Assembly: GCA_963762615.1 (NCBI GenBank)
Contig: CAVXLG010000013.1
Location: 1,116,001 to 1,180,000 of the forward strand
Direction: 5' to 3'
DNA from: PALSA-505 sp963762615
Lineage (GTDB): Bacteria; Actinomycetota; Actinomycetes; Streptosporangiales; Streptosporangiaceae
DNA length: 64,000 bases
A model generated the notes under the pieces. It saw only the letters and a list, made by a program, of their open reading frames with translations, was not told the DNA's origin and did no database searches. The first letter of the stretch is position 1; each line of letters opens with the position of its first letter. Made by a program: the position numbers and the translations under genes. Shown one piece after another: positions 35,533 through 43,937 of the stretch.

Positions 35533-36393
35533 TCAGCGGGTGAGCCGGTCGCGCCATTCGCGGAACGCCGCAGCGCGACTGTTTTCGCCGATGGAGCCAA
35601 GGCGGCGAATGTGGTCGTCGATGTAGTAGAGGTACAGGGGCAGGAGCTGTTCGCCCAGGAGGTGGGACGCGAGCGCCTGGTCTGGCGGCGCGGTTCGCCA
35701 GGCCAGCGCCGCAGCCACCAGTGTGGTGCCTGGTGCCTGGTCGTCGTGGAGGTAGCGGTCGGCGGCAGCGTGGTTGGTGCCGGCCCGCCCGGTCGCCGCT
35801 GTGTAAAGGAAGCGGACGGGGAAGAGCACGATCTTGGTTACCCGGCGGACACCGCGGCGAAGGAGCACATCGGGTGAGCGGATCTCGTGGATGGCATGGT
35901 CGGTTGCGGGCTGCATCGACCCCAGCCCTGCTTCCGGCAAGTCCGCTGACCGGGAAATGCCGGCCAGGTAGTCCAGCGCGAACTGGGCCCCGGTAACGAG
36001 CAGGTCACGAGCGGCAGGCGGCGGCAGCTCGCGGCGCGTGTGGTCATCGCCGGCGAGCAGACGCCCGTTCTCGATCAGGTCGAGCCGGTCAAGCGGAGGG
36101 AACCGGCCGCCGTCCCGCTCACCGCGAAGGGTGGCCGGGGTGCCCCAGAACACCGACAGCCGTTCGCGCAGCGGCGATCCCCTAGCCTTCTCGGCGTCCG
36201 CGACCGCCTGGATCGTCGTGCCATCTGCAGGCCGAAGCGGGTCGCTGAGAAGCAGGCCGAGATCGACGTCGCTCACGAGTTCGCTGAATCCCCCATGGGC
36301 CAGGCTGCCCAGTGCGTACGCAGCCAGCAGCCGCGTCCCCAGGACGGCATGGTAAGCCTCGGCCGTCTCCATCAGAACCCGCTCGCCGTCCAC
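35533..36393 (-). CDS. Nucleotidyltransferase-domain protein
   Basis: 286 residues. The pol-beta-type motif is clear: AAYALGSLAHGGFSELVSDV at 25-44 followed by DLGLLL, where the two aspartates bind metal. The rest is helical, with a DYLAGI segment and a C-terminal LLPLYLYYIDDHIRRLG stretch. Such proteins transfer nucleotides to small molecules (aminoglycosides), proteins or RNA; the C-terminal part does not match a specific subgroup I recognise. No antitoxin-like partner lies next to it. Confidence 0.8.
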   Translation of the reverse strand: MDGERVLMETAEAYHAVLGTRLLAAYALGSLAHGGFSELVSDVDLGLLLSDPLRPADGTTIQAVADAEKARGSPLRERLSVFWGTPATLRGERDGGRFPPLDRLDLIENGRLLAGDDHTRRELPPPAARDLLVTGAQFALDYLAGISRSADLPEAGLGSMQPATDHAIHEIRSPDVLLRRGVRRVTKIVLFPVRFLYTAATGRAGTNHAAADRYLHDDQAPGTTLVAAALAWRTAPPDQALASHLLGEQLLPLYLYYIDDHIRRLGSIGENSRAAAFREWRDRLTR

Positions 36394-36580
36394 ACCGCCA
36401 CATTAGGCCGGTCCTGACCACGCTGGCTAAAGCTGCCCGCCAGGCGCTCCGCGCTGCTGCTCCGGCTGGGACAATCTGGACGAGTCAGGTCGCGCAAGTG
36501 GGCGCGGCATGCTCCGCACATCAACCAACGAGAGCGTTGTGCTGGTGGTAGTCGCGCAGTTTCCGATGAGAACCACGCCG

Positions 36581-37384
36581 TCAGCTGGGGGTGGCTGCTC
36601 GGCGGCGGTTGTAGAGGTGAACGGCCCAGAGGTAGCTGGCGAGGGCGATGCCGATGCTCCAAGCGATGGCGGCGATCGCCTGCGTGCCGATGGGGGCGCC
36701 GGTGAGCAGGCCGCGGATGGTTTGGGTGACCGGGGTGAAGGGCTCGTATTCGGCGAATTGGCGTAGCCCGGCTGGCATGGTGGCGGTGGCGACGAATGCG
36801 CTGGACAGGAACGGCAGCAGGGTGAGGAACATGGGGGTGTTGCTGGCTGTCTCGACGCTCTTGGCGGCCAGGCCGAGCGCGGCGGACAGCCAGATGAGTG
36901 CGAACGCGAACAGCGCGAGCACGCCGGCGACGGCTAGCCATTCAAGGGCGTTGGCGTGGGATCGGAAGCCGATGGCCAGGGAAACGCCGAGAACGAGCAC
37001 GAGCACGGCGAGGGTTTGCAGCAGGCTGCCGATGACGTGGCCGGTGAGCACGGCGCCCCGCGAAATGGCCATGGTGCGGAACCGGTCGATGATGCCTCCG
37101 GTCATGTCGGTGGCGACGGAGATTGCGGTGCCGAGGGCGGCGGATGCCACGGTGATGATGAGGATGCCGGGGACGACGTAGGTGAGGTACGCGTCGCGGC
37201 CCCCGGCGCTGTGTCCGCCGAGACGGGTGCCGAGCTGCCCACCGAAGACGTAGACGAACAGCAGCAGGAACACGATCGGCATGCCAGCCAGCATCAGCGT
37301 CAGCGACGGGTAGCGCAGCTGGTGTTTCAGGTTGCGGCGCAGCATTGTCGCCGAATCGGCGAAGGTGTAGGCGAGAGACGTCAT
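36581..37384 (-). CDS. ABC-2 type transporter permease (DrrB-like)
   Basis: 267 residues with six hydrophobic segments. An N-terminal cytoplasmic helix (ADSATMLRRNLKHQLRYPSL) leads to the first helix, and the ABC-2 signature region FRTMAISRGAVLTGHVIGSL lies near 120-140. Such permeases export drugs or lipids with a separate ATPase. Its ATG overlaps the stop of the ATPase gene by four bases. The pair resembles daunorubicin-resistance DrrAB exporters. The substrate is unknown. Confidence 0.9.
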   Translation of the reverse strand: MTSLAYTFADSATMLRRNLKHQLRYPSLTLMLAGMPIVFLLLFVYVFGGQLGTRLGGHSAGGRDAYLTYVVPGILIITVASAALGTAISVATDMTGGIIDRFRTMAISRGAVLTGHVIGSLLQTLAVLVLVLGVSLAIGFRSHANALEWLAVAGVLALFAFALIWLSAALGLAAKSVETASNTPMFLTLLPFLSSAFVATATMPAGLRQFAEYEPFTPVTQTIRGLLTGAPIGTQAIAAIAWSIGIALASYLWAVHLYNRRRAATPS

Positions 37385-38361
37385 GGCTGGAGTACTTTCT
37401 CTTCCTGGCCGGCGGCCGGTTCGGTGGTGGCGTGGCCGGTGACGGCGAAGAACACATCGTCGAGGTCCGGGCTGTGGATCGACAGGTGCTCGACGTCGAT
37501 GCTTGTGTCGTTTAGCTCGTTGAGCAGATGGCGTAGCGAGGCGACGCTGCCGTCGCCTGGGATTTGCAGGATCAGCTGATCGTCGTCCGGGGTGGCGTCC
37601 GGGATCCTGGCGGCGGCGGCGCGCAGCGCGTCTGGTTCGGCGAACTGGAGCTGGATGTGCCCACCGGGGATGCGGCGCTTCAGTTCGACGGGGGTGCCTT
37701 CGGCGACGATCCGCCCGTGATCCAGGACGGCGACCCGGTCGGCGAGCTGGTCGGCCTCATCGAGGTACTGGGTGGTGAGGAAGATCGTCACGCCGTCGTT
37801 GACGAGTTCCCTGATGATCTGCCACATGGTGCGGCGGCTGCGCGGGTCCAGTCCGGTGGTGGGCTCGTCCAGAAAGATCACTGCGGGGTCGCCCACCAGG
37901 GTCATCGCCAGGTCCAGCCTGCGTCGCATGCCGCCGGAGTACGCGGACAACGGCTTGCGCGCGGCGCCAGTGAGGTCGAATCGCTCGAGGAGCTCCGCGA
38001 TCCGGCGGCGTCCGGCTGCGCGGCCGAGGTGGCGAAGATCGGCCATCAGGCGCAGGTTCTCCTCGCCGGTGAGATAGTTGTCCACCGCGGAGAACTGGCC
38101 GGTGACGCCGATCAGAGCGCGCACCGCGTCCGGGTCGCGGGCCACGTCATGCCCGTCGACCTGGATATCTCCGGCGTCGGCCGCGATCAAGGTGGACAGG
38201 ATGCGCACCATTGTGGTCTTCCCGGCTCCGTTGGGCCCGAGCAAGGCGAAGATCATGCCTTCGGTGACGGTGAGGTCGACCCCGTCGAGCGCGACGTGGT
38301 CGCCGAAGGACTTGCGCACCGCGCGGGCGCTGATCGCCAGCGCGGACGTGTTGATCGTCAC
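37381..38361 (-). CDS. ABC transporter ATP-binding protein (DrrA-like)
   Basis: 326 residues. Walker A LLGPNGAGKTTMVRILSTL at 41-59, Q-loop in GVTGQFSAVDNYLTG, signature AYSGGMRRRLDLAMTLVGD, Walker B VIFLDEPTTGLDPRSRR and the switch histidine in the FLTTQYLDEAD region, where the usual H is replaced by Q. The C-terminal 80 residues form the extra domain of DrrA-type proteins. It powers the permease encoded by the overlapping next gene and follows a GbsR-like regulator, so the exporter is probably induced by its substrate. Confidence 0.92.
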   Translation of the reverse strand: MTINTSALAISARAVRKSFGDHVALDGVDLTVTEGMIFALLGPNGAGKTTMVRILSTLIAADAGDIQVDGHDVARDPDAVRALIGVTGQFSAVDNYLTGEENLRLMADLRHLGRAAGRRRIAELLERFDLTGAARKPLSAYSGGMRRRLDLAMTLVGDPAVIFLDEPTTGLDPRSRRTMWQIIRELVNDGVTIFLTTQYLDEADQLADRVAVLDHGRIVAEGTPVELKRRIPGGHIQLQFAEPDALRAAAARIPDATPDDDQLILQIPGDGSVASLRHLLNELNDTSIDVEHLSIHSPDLDDVFFAVTGHATTEPAAGQEEKVLQP

Positions 38362-38375
38362 GGGTTTCCTCGCTT

Positions 38376-38879
38376 TCAGCGGTGCTGTTGGGTGTCAGGT
38401 AGGTCACCGGCGGCGCGCAGCGCTTCACGGTGGGCTTTCCAGTCCTTCTCCAGCTCTGGCAGCCGCGCCACCAGGAAGTCTGCGAACGCCGCCCACTCCA
38501 GCAGCACCGCCCGCCGCTCGGGCGGGGCATCGGCCAGCAGCGCCAGGCCTTCGCGGGCCAGATCGGCCTGCTCCCGGTATTCGGTCAGGTCGAAGCCCGT
38601 CGACCGGGGCGCGCTCATGTCGATGTGGATACGGTCCATCCGCTCCCCCGCAGCCCGCGAGCGGCGGATCAGGCCGAGGGTGTCCAGGGTGTTGACCGCG
38701 TTGGCGATCGCGCTCCGGCTGGCCAGCAACGCCTCGGCCAGCTCGCCGATGCTCTGCTCGCGCGGGTCGCAGATCGCCAGGTAGCCCAGCAGCCGGCCCA
38801 CCATCGGTGCCATGCCGTAGCGGCGGGCATAGAGACGGCCAGCGTGGTCCGCGAACGTGATCTCAGCATCAGTAGGCAT
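38376..38879 (-). CDS. GbsR/MarR-type transcriptional regulator
   Basis: 167 residues from ATG 38879. A winged helix fits GbsR-like proteins: MAPMVGRLLGYLAI, QSIGELAEALLASRSAIANA and VNTLDTLGLIRRSRAAGERM. C-terminal helices (ADLAREGLALLADAPPERRA) likely dimerise. It precedes the ABC exporter genes by 14 bp on the same strand, so they form one operon. A long palindrome (38903-38930) covers the -35 region, and the -10 hexamer is seven bases before the ATG. Autorepression of a leaderless transcript is therefore likely. The longer frame from 38915 would start upstream of that promoter and is rejected. Confidence 0.85.
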   Translation of the reverse strand: MPTDAEITFADHAGRLYARRYGMAPMVGRLLGYLAICDPREQSIGELAEALLASRSAIANAVNTLDTLGLIRRSRAAGERMDRIHIDMSAPRSTGFDLTEYREQADLAREGLALLADAPPERRAVLLEWAAFADFLVARLPELEKDWKAHREALRAAGDLPDTQQHR

Positions 38880-38886
38880 GACCAGC

Positions 38887-38930
38887 AGAGTACAAGTAAG
38901 ACTGAGATAACACAAATCTGTGTCATCTCA
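38887..38930 (-). promoter_or_regulatory. Promoter and operator of the GbsR-exporter operon
   Basis: Arms TGAGATAACACA (38903-38914) and TGTGTCATCTCA (38919-38930) match in 11 of 12 pairs around AATC. Read on the - strand, TTGTGT (-35) lies inside the palindrome and TACTCT (-10, 38892-38887) follows at 17 bp spacing, seven bases before ATG 38879. Confidence 0.7.
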
Positions 38931-38981
38931 TGTGGTGCCGGTAAGCGGCGCCCGAAGACGAGCGCCTGGCCTTCCGTCCGG

Positions 38982-39092
38982 ATGCAGGACCCCGAACTGA
39001 AGCGTGCCCTGCTGCTGCGCGCCGACCAGGAACACCTCAGCGTTTCCGAAGTCATCCGGCGCGCAATCGGCGAATATCTGCAGGCCAGCTGA
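38982..39092 (+). CDS. Small ribbon-helix-helix (Arc/CopG-like) protein
   Basis: 36 residues from ATG 38982: MQDPELKRALLLRADQEHLS followed by VSEVIRRAIGEYLQ. This is the helix-turn-helix part of a ribbon-helix-helix DNA-binding protein, as in antitoxins and small repressors. The codons upstream (RRPKTSAWPSVR) continue the family pattern but have no in-frame start, so the true 5' end may be degraded. No toxin gene lies next to it; a decayed helicase gene follows on the other strand. Confidence 0.4.
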   Translation: MQDPELKRALLLRADQEHLSVSEVIRRAIGEYLQAS

Positions 39093-39181
39093 AGGGATCG
39101 GCGTCGCCGGTGTAACAGAAGCTGGTGGCGTGCACGTGAAGGACCGGTGCGGGCCGGGAACCGGCACCGCCGACGGGGAGG

Positions 39182-39925
39182 TCAAGTTCCGGTGATCGGG
39201 TTGCCGAGCCGCCTGTTATCGCCTTGCGGCCACCGGTGGGATGGCAGATAGTGCGCCGGACGGGCCGACTGCAAGGCGATCAAGTCGTCAAGCTTGTCGC
39301 GCCGGTAGGGAGTGGCGGTCAGGGCCGAGCCAGCGCCGGGCCGGGATTTGCTTGACCGCATGTTCGAATGCCGGCGCCGGGACGTGGTGGCATTCGTCCG
39401 CGACCACCAGCCCCACTGGTCCTCATCCGGCTCTAGCGTGGTCAGATCCAGGAACACCGTGGTGTTGCTCTTCCGCGCCTTACCATACAGCGGGGCGACG
39501 ATCGGGCTGCCGATCCCACCGGCAGGCAGCACGTCCTGGGACGGGAACAGCCGGTCATAGCTGGCCAGGCTCATCTGCCCGTGCAGCGCCATCCGCCTCC
39601 CGCAACAGCCCGGCACCGAGACGGCGGGCGGTCTCCGCCGCCACCGGAGCTGTGAAGAAATCCACGCATGCGCTCCGGTGCCGGACCTGGATAGCTCGAG
39701 CGCGGCGGGCACGTGCAGCGCCCAGGCGGCTTTGATGTAGTTGATCGCGTCCAGCAGCGACGCGGGCCCGTCGAAGTCCGCGGCCAGCCAGCAGCACCGG
39801 TCCCCGTCCAGCAGCGGGTACAAGCCAACAGGAGCCTCGCCGGACAGGTCGGCGGTACCACCTCCGCGGTCAGCGTCAGGTACTCCCGCTCGGCGTGCGG
39901 GACGCCCTTGACCGCTCGGGTGGGT
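39182..39925 (-). pseudogene. Decayed TOTE-type primase-helicase gene
   Basis: Pieces in different - strand frames line up with TOTE conflict-system proteins. From 39925 the order is GVPHAEREYLTLTAEVV, then DLSGEAPVGLYPLLDGDRC and WLAADFDGPASLLDAINYIK of the archaeo-eukaryotic primase domain, HACVDFFTAPVAAETARRLG-like sequence, LASYDRLFPSQDVLPAGG and TTVFLDLTTLEPDEDQWGWW. After a jump come superfamily 2 helicase pieces: VVADECHHVPAPAFEHAVKQ, IPARRWLG and LTATPYRRDKLDDLIALQ. At least three frameshifts and a large internal deletion between primase and helicase motif II have removed most of the gene. It is a remnant, not functional. Confidence 0.62.
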
Positions 39926-40001
39926 ACTGGCGATCTCCGCCCGCCTGGTGGAACATCGGAGAATGCTGCCAGACCCGGGCTGCTACGAGGAACGCTACCG
40001 C

Positions 40002-40592
40002 ATGACCGCGGCTGCGCTACCGCGCCACCTGGCTGTTGGCCTGATGTCGATTGGCCTGCTCTTCTTGGTGGTGGCCCCCTGGGTGACCGGCGCCGTGATC
40101 GCCGCAGCCCTCGTGGTCCTGATGGGCACGGGGGTGGCCGCGCGCCGCATGATCGCTTTCCGCGCCGATCAGGCGGGCATCACCCTGGGTGCGGTGCCGG
40201 GCAGGCTGATGGTCCGCCGCGGCCCGGCGGTGTTCATCCCATGGGCAGACGCCGAAAAGATCATCTTTTATCGTGCCCGGCCGGGGGGCCAAGCCCCCGA
40301 AGACCGGGTCCCGTGCATCGCAGTCCAGCAGAGGGAGGGACCTGCGGCCGTGGCCGGGAGTAACGAGCAGGCTGCTGGGTGCCCGGTGCCCGGGGTGGCG
40401 GCCGGCACGACCCGCCGGGTCACCGGCTGGCGGCTGGACCGCGAGCGGCTCGCCGCCGTCGCAGCGGCGGTGGCGCCCGGAGTCCCCATTGTCGACGCCA
40501 GCGCCGGCCCCGGCCCGGGCGTTCAGGGGCGGGACTCAGGGGCCAGCGGCTCGCAGCTAGGGCCCGCAGATCAGACGGCTCCGCGCAGTTGA
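40002..40592 (+). CDS. Membrane protein with two helices and a PH-like cytoplasmic part
   Basis: 196 residues from ATG 40002, preceded by GAGGA; a GTG at 39948 would add 18 residues. Two close hydrophobic helices (AVGLMSIGLLFLVVAPWV and GAVIAAALVVLMG) are followed by FRADQAGITLGAVPGRLMVR and a VFIPWADAEKIIFYR segment, the layout of small bacterial PH-domain-like membrane proteins. The C-terminal 90 residues are Ala/Gly/Pro-rich and probably disordered. Function unknown. Confidence 0.65.
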   Translation: MTAAALPRHLAVGLMSIGLLFLVVAPWVTGAVIAAALVVLMGTGVAARRMIAFRADQAGITLGAVPGRLMVRRGPAVFIPWADAEKIIFYRARPGGQAPEDRVPCIAVQQREGPAAVAGSNEQAAGCPVPGVAAGTTRRVTGWRLDRERLAAVAAAVAPGVPIVDASAGPGPGVQGRDSGASGSQLGPADQTAPRS

Positions 40593-40750
40593 GTGTTGGT
40601 TTCTAACTGCTCGACCGGACGCGCATAGGGCCCGCAGGCCCAGTTCTGTGGACTGGCCGGGCTGTCTGGTATCTGGCCGGATAGTCCACAGGGCTGGACC
40701 GCCGGGACACAGGGTCCGCGGCGCCCGGAGCCGGACGGCCAAATCGTGGC

Positions 40751-40797
40751 TTGACGCCTGTTAACCGATCGTACTAATCTCTGACCATGCGGTCAGA
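40751..40797 (+). promoter_or_regulatory. Leaderless promoter and operator of the TetR operon
   Basis: TTGACG (40751-40756) and TAATCT (40775-40780) lie 18 bp apart, and the ATG at 40787 follows the -10 by six bases. A 7-bp-armed palindrome, TCTGACC and GGTCAGA around ATGC (40780-40797), contains the start codon. Autorepression is likely. Confidence 0.7.
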
Positions 40798-41461
40798 AAC
40801 TGGTAAGGGCGGTCAGCCGAAGGACCGGACCTTCATCGAGACCGCACGCCGGGCGCAGATCGTGGCGGCCGCCATCGACACCATCGCCGAGCTGGGCTAC
40901 GGGCAGGCCTCGCTGGCCCGCATCGCCGAGAGAGCCGGAACCAGCAAGGGCGTGATCTGCTACCACTTCGGCGGCAAGGACGACCTCATCAGGGAGCTGG
41001 TCGCCGAGCTGTCGGCCAGAGGCCGGGCGTACCTGAGCCCCCGGCTGGAGGCCGAGCCGACCGGCGCCGGGATGCTCAGGACCTACATCGAATCCAACCT
41101 GGCCTTCATGCGGGACAACCGCAACCTCGTGGTCGCGGCCGTCGAGATCGCGCTCAGCGGCCGCGGCGCCGACGGCGGCCCGCTGTATGACTTCTCGGTC
41201 CGAGATGCCGGGGTGACGGCGCTGCGCCAGCTGCTCGCCCATTTCCAGGGCACGGGCGAGTTCCGGGCCGGCTTCGACCCGCTGGTCATGGCGACGGCGA
41301 TCCGCGCCGCCCTCGACGCGGTGCCGCCCCGGCTTGCCCGGGATCCCGGACTCGACGTCGGCCACTACGGCCGCGAGCTAGCGGACCTGTTCCACCTCGC
41401 CACCCGGCCCGAGGGAAGCCACCCGGAGGGCAATCAACAACAGAGTCGGGAGGAGTCATGA
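40787..41461 (+). CDS. TetR/AcrR-family regulator
   Basis: 224 residues. The N-terminal helix-turn-helix fits the family: QIVAAAIDTIAELGYGQASL, ARIAERAGTSKGVICYHFGG and KDDLIRELV. The C-terminal ligand domain has a FMRDNRNLVVAAVEIAL helix. It starts a three-gene operon with a membrane protein and an isoprenylcysteine-methyltransferase-like protein, whose expression it probably controls. Its own start codon is inside a palindrome and next to the -10 hexamer. Confidence 0.9.
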   Translation: MRSETGKGGQPKDRTFIETARRAQIVAAAIDTIAELGYGQASLARIAERAGTSKGVICYHFGGKDDLIRELVAELSARGRAYLSPRLEAEPTGAGMLRTYIESNLAFMRDNRNLVVAAVEIALSGRGADGGPLYDFSVRDAGVTALRQLLAHFQGTGEFRAGFDPLVMATAIRAALDAVPPRLARDPGLDVGHYGRELADLFHLATRPEGSHPEGNQQQSREES

Positions 41462-41512
41462 AGCCTTCGTCCCAACCCGTCCCATCCACGTGGTAACCGC
41501 CAAGGAGGAGAC

Positions 41513-42019
41513 ATGAACCCCTACGCTGACACGCCCAGGATCAGGAGCGCACCGTGGATGCGCCTGCGCTCCGACGTGCCACGGCCGCCGCGCACCGTGC
41601 TCGCCGCGGTCCGGCTCATGTACGCCGGCGCGGCGCTCGAGCTGGCCGCCTTGATCACCATTGTGGTGACCGCTGGCAGCGTCAAGTCGGCCGTCCTCCA
41701 GAACGACCCGGCGCACTGGCACTTTGCGCTCATCAACCTCACCGCCGACGAAATCGGCGCACCGATCTTCATCGGCCTGTGGCTCTGGATGGCCTGGGCG
41801 AACGGCCGCGGGAATGACGCGGCCCGGCTCGTCTACACGGCGTTCTTCGCCCTCACCACCCTCAGCCTGCTCGGCGCGCTGGCCGGTCACGCCGCGGTAT
41901 ACGCCAGGGCCGACCTGATCGCCGGCGCAGTCCTGTGGCTCATCGCCCTCGCGGCAGTCGTGCTCATCTTCAACAAGAAGTCCAGCGCCTACTACCGGCA
42001 CGAGTCCGCCGAGCGGTAG
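41513..42019 (+). CDS. Four-helix membrane protein of unknown function
   Basis: 168 residues, ribosome binding site AAGGAGGAG before ATG 41513. Four hydrophobic segments: VRLMYAGAALELAALITIVV, IFIGLWLWMAWA, VYTAFFALTTLSLLGALAG and LIAGAVLWLIALAAVVLIF, and a short basic C-terminus. The pattern is common in actinobacterial DUF-type membrane proteins that follow TetR genes. It lies 51 bp after the TetR gene and 68 bp before the methyltransferase-like gene. Confidence 0.8.
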   Translation: MNPYADTPRIRSAPWMRLRSDVPRPPRTVLAAVRLMYAGAALELAALITIVVTAGSVKSAVLQNDPAHWHFALINLTADEIGAPIFIGLWLWMAWANGRGNDAARLVYTAFFALTTLSLLGALAGHAAVYARADLIAGAVLWLIALAAVVLIFNKKSSAYYRHESAER

Positions 42020-42087
42020 TTCGCGCGACCCCGCCCGGACCTCCGCGCCGGGCCAAGCACCACCACTGTGACCGCACCGGAGGAGAC

Positions 42088-42684
42088 ATGAAACCCTACT
42101 TCGACACCAACCACGTCGCCGGCCTGCTGCTCCTGATCATCATGATGGGCTGGGGCGCGATGGAACTCGCCCAGTTTTCGCAGGAACTGGAAGCCAGAAA
42201 AGGAGCCACCAGGGTCGGCGGACCAACCTCCCGGGTGGTCTTCTGGGCCTGCCTGATCGCCGCGAGTATCTTCCTCTATCTCGCGCCCCGCATCGTCCCG
42301 GCGGCCGCGATCCGGCCCGGCGCCGTCGCCTTCGCCGCCGGAATGGTGATCCTGCTGGCCGGGCTAGTGCTGCGCGGGTGGTCATTCAAGACGCTGGGCG
42401 AGTACTTCACTCACACCGTCATGGTCAGCTCAGACCAGCCGGTCATCACCACCGGCCCCTACCGCCTGCTGCGCCACCCCAGCTACACCGGGATCCTGAT
42501 GATCTGTACCGGGGTGGGCCTGAGCTCTGCGAGCTGGGCGGGCCTGGCCGTCATGGCCGTGCTGCCGCTGGCGGTCATCCTGTGGCGCATCCACATCGAG
42601 GAGGACGCGCTGCTGGCAACCCTCGGCGACCGGTACCGCGCCTTCGCCTCACACCATAAGCGCCTCGTCCCGCTCGTCTGGTGA
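42088..42684 (+). CDS. Isoprenylcysteine carboxyl methyltransferase (ICMT)-like membrane protein
   Basis: 198 residues from ATG 42088 behind GGAGGAGAC. Four or five membrane helices precede the ICMT/phospholipid N-methyltransferase signature VITTGPYRLLRHPSYTGILM near 140-160 and the EDALLATLGDRYRAFASHHK tail. These bind S-adenosylmethionine at the membrane. In bacteria the substrate is usually unknown lipids or small molecules. It is the third gene of the TetR operon. Confidence 0.87.
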   Translation: MKPYFDTNHVAGLLLLIIMMGWGAMELAQFSQELEARKGATRVGGPTSRVVFWACLIAASIFLYLAPRIVPAAAIRPGAVAFAAGMVILLAGLVLRGWSFKTLGEYFTHTVMVSSDQPVITTGPYRLLRHPSYTGILMICTGVGLSSASWAGLAVMAVLPLAVILWRIHIEEDALLATLGDRYRAFASHHKRLVPLVW

Positions 42685-42745
42685 CCAGGACAACGACGGG
42701 AACCGGCGTGACCGCAGAGTAACCAGCTCGCCACAGGAGGCGGCA

Positions 42746-43108
42746 ATGATGGATTCGCTGGAGGAGCAGGTAGCCATCGCCACCGGCGGCGGCCCGGGGA
42801 TCAGTGAGGGCCTGTGCCGGGAGCTGGGCGACGGGGCGCGCGGGTGGTGGTCGCCGACATCAACGCTGACGACGCCGGGCGGGTCGCGGCAGCCATTGCG
42901 GGCAAAGGCGGGCGCTACTGCCCGCACTGTCGCGCGGGCCATCTTCGACGGCGTGGACAACGGTGAGGAGGACATCTTCCCCGACCCGATGTCTGCGTCG
43001 GTGGCCGACGGCTGGCGCGGCGGCCCGGTCAAGGCGATGGAGCGGCAGAACGCGGCGTTCGTGCCGCCGCAGCCCGCGCTGCGGCGTGAAGGGAGGAACG
43101 ATGTGTAG
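42746..43108 (+). pseudogene. Short-chain dehydrogenase remnant with frameshifts and internal deletion
   Basis: It begins as an SDR (LEEQVAIATGGGPGISEGLC). The next expected part, ARVVVADINADDAGRVAAAI, is in another frame. About 170 central residues including the active site are missing. The C-terminal piece FDGVDNGEEDIFPDPMSASV is in frame again with the start. The ATG has a good AGGAGG ribosome binding site, so a 120-residue product may still be made, but it cannot be an active SDR. Confidence 0.65.
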
Positions 43109-43862
43109 CCAGAATTACGCCGCGACGTTCCTGGTGGACCAGTCCCCGGACGAGGTCTTCGAGGGCCCCGGCGGCGCGGCCGAACTGGAGGACCGGCTGA
43201 CTGCCCAGGCACTGGCGGCCGGTGATCCGGCCGGCTGGTTCGAGCGCTTCTACCGCGCGGCCGCGGCGGGGGAGGTGGAACTGCCTTGGAGCCGGGCCGA
43301 GCCGCACCGGCTGCTTACCCGGTGGGCCGCAGAACGCGGGCTCGACGGATCAGGGCGCCGCGCCATCGTCGTCGGCTGCGGCCAGGGAGCCGACGCCGAA
43401 TACGTCGCCCGGCTCGGCTTCCAAGTCGTCGCGTTCGACATCGCCGAGACGGCCATCAGGCTCGCCAGGCAGCGTTACCCCCGCTCGGCCGTCCGTTACC
43501 ACGCGGCCGACCTGCTCCACCCTCCCGGCGAATGGTTGCATGCCTTCGACCTGGTGGTGGAGATCATCACCGCACAGGCGCTGCCGGATCCGCCCCAGCG
43601 CCAGGCCATCGTGAACGTGGGCGGGCTGGTCAGGCAGGGCGGGACGCTGGTTGTCGTCGAAGCGGCCCGCGGGGAACATGAGCGTGCCCCCAAGCTGGGG
43701 CCCTGGCCACTGAGCCGGGCTGACATCGATGCGTTCGGGACAGACGGCCTGCTTCCTGTCAGCATTGAGCTGGCCGCCGGCCCGGGTGGGCCGGCGGACC
43801 CTCGCTGGCTTGCTGAATTCCGCCGCCCACGCGGCTTATCGGCAAGCTCCGTCTCTTTCTGA
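43101..43862 (+). CDS. Chimera: SRPBCC N-terminal tip on a class I SAM methyltransferase
   Basis: 253 residues from ATG 43101 with GGGAGGAACG. The first 20 residues (NYAATFLVDQSPDEVFEG) are the first strand and helix of AHSA1-like SRPBCC proteins. From about residue 30 the protein is a thiopurine-methyltransferase-like enzyme: DPAGWFERFYRAAAAGEVEL, PWSRAEPHRLL, the SAM motif AIVVGCGQGADAEYVARLG near 90-108, an acidic VVAFDIAETAI loop and YHAADLLHPP. The methyltransferase part looks complete. The join suggests deletion between neighbouring genes that kept the SRPBCC translation start. Confidence 0.75.
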   Translation: MCSQNYAATFLVDQSPDEVFEGPGGAAELEDRLTAQALAAGDPAGWFERFYRAAAAGEVELPWSRAEPHRLLTRWAAERGLDGSGRRAIVVGCGQGADAEYVARLGFQVVAFDIAETAIRLARQRYPRSAVRYHAADLLHPPGEWLHAFDLVVEIITAQALPDPPQRQAIVNVGGLVRQGGTLVVVEAARGEHERAPKLGPWPLSRADIDAFGTDGLLPVSIELAAGPGGPADPRWLAEFRRPRGLSASSVSF

Positions 43863-43937
43863 CATCGACCCGGCGACTAGACATGATCAAACGGCTCGCC
43901 GAAACGGCGCACACAGAGAACAAGAAGAGGAACCGTC

